From DASYHS01 sp035998295 (GTDB lineage Bacteria > Pseudomonadota > Alphaproteobacteria > Azospirillales > Azospirillaceae): a stretch of DNA of 22,091 nt. Location of the stretch: contig NZ_DASYHS010000184.1 in NCBI RefSeq assembly GCF_035998295.1, positions 1-22,091 of the forward strand. The letters are read 5' to 3'. The notes below the pieces were generated by a model. That model saw nothing but the letters and a program-made list of their open reading frames with translations, searched no databases and had not been told where the DNA came from. Numbering within the stretch: the first letter of the stretch is position 1; each line of letters begins with the position of its first letter. Below, piece by piece: positions 17,255-22,091 of the stretch. Position numbers and translations under genes: made by a program.

Positions 17255-17673
17255 GGCAGGGCGGCCTCGTAGCTTGCCCAGGCGACGTGCGACTCGTGCA
17301 GCGTCACCTTCATCGAGGCGAGGCCCCCGTCCCCGCTCCCGTCGCGGGTGGCGGCGGGGCCGAGCGCGCCTTCGGCGATGCGGGCGGCGATGCGGCGGAA
17401 GATCTCCGCGCACAGGAACTCGGTCGTGGTGTTGCGGCCGCGGAAGTCCGGCTCGTCGTCGAGGTTGCGGTAGTTCAGCGGCTCCAGCACCTGCCTGAGC
17501 ACGGCGAGCGCCCGGCCGATGTCGACGACGATGCCGTCGGCGTCCAGCTTCGCGCGCCGGAACTCGACGTCGCACACGAAGGTCGCGCCGTGCAGGCGCT
17601 GGGCCGGACCGAAGACCTCGCCGACGAAGCTGTGGGCGATCATGATGTGGTCGCGCACGGTGACGGAATACAT
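17251..17673 (-). CDS. 6-pyruvoyl-tetrahydropterin synthase-like protein with altered active site
   Basis: A 140-residue protein of the T-fold PTPS/QueD superfamily. Similarity to QueD covers the whole chain: IAHSFVGEVFGPAQRLHGATF near the N-terminus, DADGIVVDIGRA, LNYRNLDDEPDF, NTTTEFLCAEIF and the closing VTLHESHVAWASYE. His14 and His28 match two of the three zinc histidines, but the third (HGH in QueD) is Ala30 here. The catalytic Cys before RLHG is Ala24, and the LDHH motif is LNYR. The Glu of the substrate pocket is kept in HES. It is therefore unlikely to be a normal QueD or PTPS and may have another reaction or binding role. The ATG at 17673 has AAGGAGAAGGGA upstream. It follows the MDR gene by 23 bases and overlaps the glycosyltransferase start. 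Confidence 0.82.
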   Translation of the reverse strand: MYSVTVRDHIMIAHSFVGEVFGPAQRLHGATFVCDVEFRRAKLDADGIVVDIGRALAVLRQVLEPLNYRNLDDEPDFRGRNTTTEFLCAEIFRRIAARIAEGALGPAATRDGSGDGGLASMKVTLHESHVAWASYEAALP

Positions 17674-17696
17674 GGGTTCCCTTCTCCTTCGGGCGG

Positions 17697-18677
17697 TCAG
17701 TAGCGTACGAGATGGCACAGCGCGCCGGCCGGCGTGCCGGCCAGCCGCGCCATCGCGGCCGGCAGGTCGGCGAAGGGGCTCTCGCCCGTGACCAGCGCGT
17801 CGAGCCGCTCGCAGGCCAGCAGGTCGAGGGCCAGGGCCAGCCGGTCGGCGTGGCTGCGGCGCGCGCGCATGGACGGCGCCACCTCGCCGACCTGGCTCGA
17901 CACCAGCCGCAGCCGGCCGGGATGGAACCACTGGCCGAGCGGTGCGGGCACGAGGCGGTCGCCGTACCAGCTCGCCTCGACCACGGTGGCCTCGAAGCCG
18001 GCGAGGCCGAGCGAGGTCGCGAGCCCGGCGGGATCGCCGCTGGCATGGATCACCAGGTCGCGTCCCCCGCCGGCATCCTCCGGGCCGGCGAAGCCGACGC
18101 CCAGCGCCGCCGCCACCGCCGCGCGTCCCGGATCGGTGTCGACCAGCACCACATCGGTCCCGGGAATGCGCGCCGCCAGCCACGCCGCGAGGCAGCCGAC
18201 CACCCCCGCCCCGACCACCGCGATCCGCGCACCCACCGCCGGCAGCGCGTCCCACAGCAGGTTCACCGCGGTCTCGGCATTGGCGGCCAGCACCGCGCGC
18301 CCGGTCGGCACGGCATCGGGAACGGGCAGCACGGCCGCGGCCGGGACGACGAACCGGTCCTGGTGCGGATGCAGGCAGAACACGCGCCGGCCTTCCAGCG
18401 CCGGCGGCCCGCGCTCCACGATCCCCACGGCGGCGTAGCCGTACTTGACCGGGCCGGGGAAGTCGCCGTCCTGGAACGGGCAGCGCATCTGCGCGTGCAG
18501 CGCCGGCGGCACCCGGCCCCGGAACACCAGGCTCTCGGTGCCGCGGCTGATGCCGCTGGCGAGCGTGCGCACCAGCACCTCGTCCGGGCCGGGCGGGGCC
18601 AGCGGCGCGGTGCGCAGCTCCCCGCGTCCGGGCTCGACGACCCAGAACGCGGTCGCGGCCTGGGCGCTGCCCGTCAC
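17697..18677 (-). CDS. Medium-chain (zinc-less) alcohol dehydrogenase family protein
   Basis: A 326-residue MDR oxidoreductase. The N-terminal GroES-like part contains ASGISRGTESLVFRGRVP and VKYGYAAVGIVE. The position that holds the zinc-binding Cys in classical alcohol dehydrogenases is in SGISRGTE and has no Cys, a pattern shared with BchC-like members. LHPHQDRFVVP precedes the Rossmann motif RIAVVGAGVVGCLAAWLA (GxGxxG at residues 156-161), and Asp180 in VLVDTD after the second strand favours NAD over NADP. A Cys-rich structural zinc loop is also absent. The GTG start at 18677 overlaps the RibD_C-like stop as GTGA, with GGGGGAGG at 4 bases. It probably oxidises or reduces a hydroxyl or carbonyl on the pathway intermediate; the substrate is unknown. 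Confidence 0.82.
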   Translation of the reverse strand: MTGSAQAATAFWVVEPGRGELRTAPLAPPGPDEVLVRTLASGISRGTESLVFRGRVPPALHAQMRCPFQDGDFPGPVKYGYAAVGIVERGPPALEGRRVFCLHPHQDRFVVPAAAVLPVPDAVPTGRAVLAANAETAVNLLWDALPAVGARIAVVGAGVVGCLAAWLAARIPGTDVVLVDTDPGRAAVAAALGVGFAGPEDAGGGRDLVIHASGDPAGLATSLGLAGFEATVVEASWYGDRLVPAPLGQWFHPGRLRLVSSQVGEVAPSMRARRSHADRLALALDLLACERLDALVTGESPFADLPAAMARLAGTPAGALCHLVRY

Positions 18678-19618
18678 GGGCCCTCCCCCAGCACGCAGTC
18701 GAACAGCACGTCGGGGCCGAGAAGAAAGCGGCGCGTGCGCGGCCTGAGGCCGAGGTCGACCGTCGCCACCTCCGGCAGCATCAGCCCGGGCCGGCCCGAG
18801 CCGAGGATCAGCGGCGCCACCGTGACCTGCAGCCGGTCGAGCCGCCCGGCCTCCAGGAACCGCGAGACGGTGATGCCCCCGCCTTCCACGAAGATGAACC
18901 GCAGGCCCCGCTCGTCGAGCGCGGCGAGCACGGCGGCGAGGTCGAGGCCGCTCCCGGCGCGCGCCACGCCGACGACCTCGGCCGCGCCCAGGCGCTCGCC
19001 GGGCCGGCAGCGGTCGTGCGCGCACACCAGCAGCGTCGGCGGCGCGCCCGGGTCTCCGGCGAAGACCGCGTAGTCCGGGCCGAGCCGGCGCTCGGTGTCG
19101 AGCACGACCCGCACCGGGCTGTCGCCGAGGCAGCGCCGCACCGTCAGCAGCGGGTCGTCGTGGCGCACCGTTCCCGCGCCGACAAGGACCGCGTCGGACA
19201 GGGCCCGCATCCTGTGATTGTGAACGACGTCCTCGTCGCCCGTCACCCACTTCGAGGCGCCGCAGCTGGTGGCGATGCGCCCGTCCAGGCTCTGGCCGAG
19301 ATGGGCGACGACGTAGTTGCGGCCGGCGGCGGCTGCGACGAGGGGCAGGTACAGCTCGCAGAGCGCCGCCGCGTCCGGGTCGGTGCAGTCCCAGCTCCCG
19401 TCGGCATGGACCCGTAGGGTCCTGTCGGCATCGACCCGTAGGGTCCTGTCGGCATCGACCCGTAGGGTCCTGTCGGCCAGAGGGACCCGTGGGGTCCCGT
19501 CGGCCGGCACCCCGGGCATGCCGCCGCGTGATGCGGCCCGCAGCGCGAGCACGGCTTGCCACGGCCCCTCTTCGAGCGGCCTGGAATTCGCTTGTTCGGA
19601 TAGGCTCATCGTGTCCAT
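18674..19618 (-). CDS. RibD C-terminal-type pyrimidine reductase family protein
   Basis: A 314-residue protein whose residues from about 100 to the end match the RibD/Rib7 reductase domain: AHLGQSLDGRIAT, KWVTGDED, DAVLVGAGTVRHDDPLLTVR, IFVEGGGITVSRFLEAGRLD and APLILGSGRPG. In riboflavin synthesis this domain reduces the ribosyl group of a GTP-derived pyrimidine phosphate with NADPH. The deaminase domain of bifunctional RibD is absent; instead residues 1-99 are a distinct segment with three copies of the octapeptide DRTLRVDA (the last ending HA). The ATG at 19618 is used, with an alternative ATG at 19609. It is the first gene of the minus-strand operon and diverges from the CDP-alcohol phosphotransferase gene across a 100-base gap, in which I could not settle promoters. 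Confidence 0.85.
   Translation of the reverse strand: MDTMSLSEQANSRPLEEGPWQAVLALRAASRGGMPGVPADGTPRVPLADRTLRVDADRTLRVDADRTLRVHADGSWDCTDPDAAALCELYLPLVAAAAGRNYVVAHLGQSLDGRIATSCGASKWVTGDEDVVHNHRMRALSDAVLVGAGTVRHDDPLLTVRRCLGDSPVRVVLDTERRLGPDYAVFAGDPGAPPTLLVCAHDRCRPGERLGAAEVVGVARAGSGLDLAAVLAALDERGLRFIFVEGGGITVSRFLEAGRLDRLQVTVAPLILGSGRPGLMLPEVATVDLGLRPRTRRFLLGPDVLFDCVLGEGP
19400..19471. repeat. Three tandem 24-bp repeats inside the RibD_C-like gene
   Basis: Units at 19400-19423, 19424-19447 and 19448-19471 are identical except for one base in the first. Each is 24 bases long, keeps the frame, and adds eight residues (DRTLRVDA type). A diverged 27-base unit follows at 19472-19498. The near-perfect identity points to recent slippage duplication, with copy number likely variable between strains. 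Confidence 0.95.
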
Positions 19619-19718
19619 TGCGATTTCCAGTGATCATGGCACGATTTACGCCGTTGACCAGCGTCGCGTCGGGTATTCCAAAGAAACGCTGGTCGAATCG
19701 GCGATCGGACCCAGATCC

Positions 19719-20498
19719 ATGGCCATGACCGATGCCCCGATCAACGACGTGCCGACTCGAAACGCGCGATGGCGCGGCCGGTTGCTCGCGAGCGTGGCCG
19801 GGCATCTCCTGGCCGGCGCCGTGGCGGTCGTGCTGGCGGCCTGGCTCTTCCGGTACCTGGGCGGCCTGCCGGCGAGCGTCCCCGCCGCGGCGTTGGCCAC
19901 CTACGCGCTGGTCGCGGCCGCCGGGCTCACCGGGCTCGGCGCCCACGCCCCGCTCGTCCGCTTCGGCCCGGCGAACCGCATCACCCTTGCGCGCGGCGTG
20001 CTGACCAGCTTGGTCGCGGGCGCGATCCCGGCCGCGGCCGGGATCGGCACGCCCATGGTGTGGGCGCTGTCCGGCGCGGCGCTGCTGGCGCTGATGCTGG
20101 ACGGCGTCGACGGCTGGCTCGCCCGCCGGGCGGCGGTGTCGAGCGGCTACGGCGCCGCCTTCGACCACAACGTCGACACCGTCGCGATGGCGACCCTGGC
20201 CGTGCTGGTCTGGCGGCTCGGCGACGTCGGCGCGTGGGTTCTGCTCGTGGGGGTGCTCCGCCCGGCCTATGTGCTGGCGGGGCTCGCGGTGCCGGCTCTG
20301 GTGGCTCCCCTGCCGCCGAGCAACCGGAGGCGGGTGGTGTGCGCGGTCCAGACGGCCGCCCTCGTCGCCTGCCTGACCCCCGTGCTGTCCCCGCCGCTGA
20401 GCAGCATTGCGGCCGGAGGTTCACTTGCGCTTTTGATTTTCTCCTTTTCGGTTGATACGGTCTGGTCGTTGCGCAACCGGACTGCCCGGACCCACTGA
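19719..20498 (+). CDS. CDP-alcohol phosphatidyltransferase family membrane protein
   Basis: A 259-residue membrane protein with a complete CDP-alcohol phosphotransferase motif: Asp128, Asp131, Gly132, Ala135-Arg136, Gly145, Asp149 and Asp153 follow the DxxDGxxAR-x8-GxxxDxxxD pattern. The preceding PANRITLARG is the usual cytoplasmic approach to the active site. About six to eight hydrophobic segments surround it. Such enzymes move a phosphoalcohol from a CDP-alcohol to an acceptor alcohol, as in phospholipid synthesis; the donor and acceptor here are unknown. The start at 19719 (MAMTDAP) is chosen as the nearest ATG before the hydrophobic part; 19725 is possible and the ribosome site is weak. 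It is separated by only 6 bases from the RibA-like gene, so the two form an operon divergent from the RibD_C operon. Confidence 0.87.
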   Translation: MAMTDAPINDVPTRNARWRGRLLASVAGHLLAGAVAVVLAAWLFRYLGGLPASVPAAALATYALVAAAGLTGLGAHAPLVRFGPANRITLARGVLTSLVAGAIPAAAGIGTPMVWALSGAALLALMLDGVDGWLARRAAVSSGYGAAFDHNVDTVAMATLAVLVWRLGDVGAWVLLVGVLRPAYVLAGLAVPALVAPLPPSNRRRVVCAVQTAALVACLTPVLSPPLSSIAAGGSLALLIFSFSVDTVWSLRNRTARTH

Positions 20499-20504
20499 GG
20501 GACG

Positions 20505-21692
20505 GTGAGGCAATTGGATTCGAACGAGAACGACCCGACGACCCCTTCCCTGCGTGCCGAGATCGAGGCGCGGCTCTCCCCGGCGATCGACCACGTGGCG
20601 CTGCGCGCGGTCGCGCGCGCCGTGGCCGAGCTGAGGCGCGGCGACCCCGTCGTGGTCGCCGCCTCCGGCGGCGCCGTCCTGCTGCGCACCGTGGAGGGCG
20701 TGACGGATGACGACCTCGCGCGGCTGAAGGCGCTGGCCGGCGCCGTGCCGAAGCTCGCCGTGACCGGCATGCGCGGCCAGGCCCTCGGCCTGGAGGTCGG
20801 GACCGGTGCGGCGGCCGTCCTCCTCTCCATGCGCGGCGGCCTGCCGGCCGAGCGGATGCGTGCCCTCGCCGGGCCGGATGTCCCTGCGGTCGCTTCCACT
20901 CCCCTCGCCGGCCTCGCGGTCGAGCCGGTGGACGGCGAGGACGGGATCGCTGCCGGCATCCTGCTGGCCAAGCTGGCGCGGCTGCTGCCGGCGGTGGCGG
21001 CGGTGGCGTTGCGCGATGGCGGCGACCCCGCCGGCTTCGCGGCCGCGAACGACCTCGTCCCGGTGCGCGCGGGCGACGTCCTCGACTACCATACCCATGC
21101 CGCCCGGACCCTGGCCCTGGTCGGCGAGGCCCGCGTGCCGCTGGAGGATGCCGAGGCGACGCGCGTGCTCGCCTTCCGGCCCGCCGACGGCGGGATCGAG
21201 CACCTGGCGATCGTCATCGGCGAGCCCGACCCGGCCGCTCCGGTGCTGGTGCGCATCCACTCCGAATGCTTCACCGGCGACCTGCTGGGCTCCCTGCGGT
21301 GCGACTGCGGCGACCAGCTCCGCGGCGCGATCGCGGAGATCGGGCGTCGGGGGGCCGGGATCGTGCTCTACCTCGCGCAGGAGGGGCGCGGCATCGGGCT
21401 CGTCAACAAGCTCCGCGCCTACCGGCTCCAGGACACGGGCTTCGACACCGTCGACGCGAACGAGCGTCTCGGTTTCGATGCGGACGAGCGCATCTACCTG
21501 CCCGCGGCCGAGATGCTGCGCCAGCTCGGATTCGGCGCGGTCCGGCTGATGACCAACAACCCCGACAAGCTGCGCCAGCTCGCGCGCTGCGGCATCCAGG
21601 TCGCCGAGCGCGTCCCCCATGTCTTCCCGGGCAACGGCCACAACGAGGCCTATCTGCGCACCAAGGCGGAACGCTCCGGCCACCTGTTCTGA
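20505..21692 (+). CDS. ribA: GTP cyclohydrolase II with extra N-terminal domain
   Basis: A 395-residue protein. Residues from about 205 to the end form a full GTP cyclohydrolase II: VRIHSECFTGDLLGSLRCDCGDQL carries zinc ligands Cys255, Cys266 and Cys268, VLYLAQEGRGIGLVNKLRAYRLQD holds the catalytic region, and DANERLGFDADER and LMTNNPDKLRQL follow. It opens GTP to the diaminopyrimidinone ribosyl phosphate that starts flavin synthesis. The first 200 residues (LRRGDPVVVAASGGAVLLRTVEG) resemble a 3,4-dihydroxybutanone-phosphate synthase fold but lack its acidic catalytic motif, so this is not a bifunctional RibBA. The start is GTG at 20505, with an in-frame TTG at 20514 possible. Whether it serves riboflavin itself or the neighbouring special pathway is undecided. 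Confidence 0.88.
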   Translation: MRQLDSNENDPTTPSLRAEIEARLSPAIDHVALRAVARAVAELRRGDPVVVAASGGAVLLRTVEGVTDDDLARLKALAGAVPKLAVTGMRGQALGLEVGTGAAAVLLSMRGGLPAERMRALAGPDVPAVASTPLAGLAVEPVDGEDGIAAGILLAKLARLLPAVAAVALRDGGDPAGFAAANDLVPVRAGDVLDYHTHAARTLALVGEARVPLEDAEATRVLAFRPADGGIEHLAIVIGEPDPAAPVLVRIHSECFTGDLLGSLRCDCGDQLRGAIAEIGRRGAGIVLYLAQEGRGIGLVNKLRAYRLQDTGFDTVDANERLGFDADERIYLPAAEMLRQLGFGAVRLMTNNPDKLRQLARCGIQVAERVPHVFPGNGHNEAYLRTKAERSGHLF

Positions 21693-21711
21693 GGGCGGCA
21701 GGATCGGCCGT

Positions 21712-21730
21712 CCCGGCAGCTTTTGCCGGG
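21712..21730 (+). terminator. Hairpin after the GTP cyclohydrolase II gene
   Basis: CCCGGCA (21712-21718), a 5-base loop and TGCCGGG (21724-21730) form a 7-bp GC-rich stem 19 bases after the stop. No T run follows. It probably ends the ribA-like operon before the separate sigma-54 promoter downstream. Confidence 0.5.
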
Positions 21731-21772
21731 GTTCCGCAAGGCCCGGACGAGGCGGGGCGCCGCTTCGCGGGC

Positions 21773-21789
21773 TGGCACGGATGTTGCGA
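21773..21789 (+). promoter_or_regulatory. Sigma-54 (RpoN) promoter
   Basis: TGGCACGGATGTTGCGA matches the RpoN consensus TGGCACG-N4-TTGC closely. The invariant GG (21774-21775) and GC (21786-21787) are separated by exactly 10 bases, the required -24/-12 spacing. Transcription should start near 21799, 24 bases before the ATG at 21823. Enhancer sites for an activator were not identified; they would lie inside the ribA-like gene. Confidence 0.8.
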
Positions 21790-21822
21790 TCCCCTCCCGA
21801 AGCCCGCCGGGAGGACCCGTCC

Positions 21823-22091
21823 ATGTCGATCGCCCCGAACGCCGTCCCGAAACCCTCCTCGGCCGCCGCCATGGTCGCCGCCCCGCAGACGTCGAACCTG
21901 TACCGGGAACAGGCGATCCCCGAGTCGCCGCAGTCGAGCCTGTCCTTCTGGGACCTGCTGGACGTGATCAACCCCCTCCAGCACATCCCCGTCGTCGGCA
22001 CGATCTACCGGGCGCTGACCGGCGACGAGATCTCGACCCCGGCGCGCGTGGCGGGCGGGACGCTGTACGGCGGCGTGGTCGGGTTCGCCGC
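21823..22091 (+). CDS. Conserved protein of unknown function, 3' end beyond the window
   Basis: The frame is open from ATG 21823, preceded by GGGAGG, to the last base, giving 89 full codons. The first 40 residues are low complexity (Pro, Ala, Ser). Then comes SFWDLLDVINPLQHIPVVGTIYRALTGDEISTPARVAGGTLYGGVVGF, which I recognise as a block conserved in uncharacterised alphaproteobacterial proteins; no function is known. The Gly-rich end (AGGTLYGGVVGFA) looks like the start of a hydrophobic or membrane-associated segment. Control by the sigma-54 promoter upstream is the only clue to its role. Confidence 0.75.
   Translation, partial: MSIAPNAVPKPSSAAAMVAAPQTSNLYREQAIPESPQSSLSFWDLLDVINPLQHIPVVGTIYRALTGDEISTPARVAGGTLYGGVVGFA

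Noticed and set aside
19400..19498. Short direct repeats as a CRISPR array or iteron origin.
   Set aside because: The units are directly adjacent with no spacers and keep the reading frame of the RibD_C-like gene, so they are a coding tandem repeat.
19619..19718. Promoters in the divergent gap between the RibD_C and CDP-alcohol phosphotransferase operons, such as TTGACC at 19654.
   Set aside because: The only -35-like hexamer pairs with a weak -10 at a 14-base spacer, too short to support; a promoter surely exists but I cannot place it.
15357..21692. Assignment of the cluster as a queuosine or toxoflavin pathway.
   Set aside because: No QueC, QueE, QueF or GTP cyclohydrolase I is present, the QueD-like active site is altered, and the further toxoflavin genes known from Burkholderia are not seen.

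Overview
The window is very GC-rich chromosomal DNA with dense, often overlapping genes on both strands. The gene order mnmE ... mnmG-rsmG-parA-parB, the small DUF6489-type protein, the GC-rich codon use and parS sites near parAB point to an alphaproteobacterium, most likely a Rhodospirillales- or Geminicoccales-like lineage (the lineage is inference). This gene set usually lies near the chromosome origin in alphaproteobacteria. I saw no DnaA-box cluster here, so oriC itself is not claimed.

Region 1 (1-4721): the 3' part of a VOC/glyoxalase-fold gene, then a convergent minus-strand run: a YyaL-type thioredoxin-domain protein, an Ogt-type DNA repair methyltransferase, a dienelactone hydrolase and a QOR-type quinone oxidoreductase.

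Region 2 (4722-13260): a promoter region with an inverted repeat, then a plus-strand chain of DUF6489 protein, thioredoxin-like [2Fe-2S] ferredoxin and MnmE. A TPP riboswitch and thiC follow, then MnmG, RsmG, ParA and ParB. Three parS sites (TGTTTCACGTGAAACA or one mismatch) lie here: one after mnmE, one after thiC and one inside the rsmG reading frame. MnmE and MnmG together modify wobble uridine of tRNAs, RsmG methylates 16S rRNA, and ParAB-parS segregates the chromosome origin.

Region 3 (13261-15308): a minus-strand PLP aminotransferase with a dyad at its start, and an orphan OmpR-type response regulator.

Region 4 (15357-21692): the most interesting part. A tightly coupled minus-strand operon encodes a RibD_C-type reductase (with an in-frame 24-bp tandem repeat), a zinc-less MDR dehydrogenase, a 6-pyruvoyl-tetrahydropterin-synthase-like protein lacking several catalytic residues, a GT4 glycosyltransferase and a SAM methyltransferase. 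It diverges from a two-gene plus-strand operon for a CDP-alcohol phosphotransferase and a GTP cyclohydrolase II with an extra N-terminal domain. Together they look like an uncharacterised pathway that takes a GTP-derived riboflavin-type pyrimidine into a glycosylated, methylated and perhaps membrane-linked product. The product is unknown.

Region 5 (21693-22091): a terminator-like hairpin, a near-consensus sigma-54 promoter, and the 5' part of a conserved gene of unknown function cut by the window edge.
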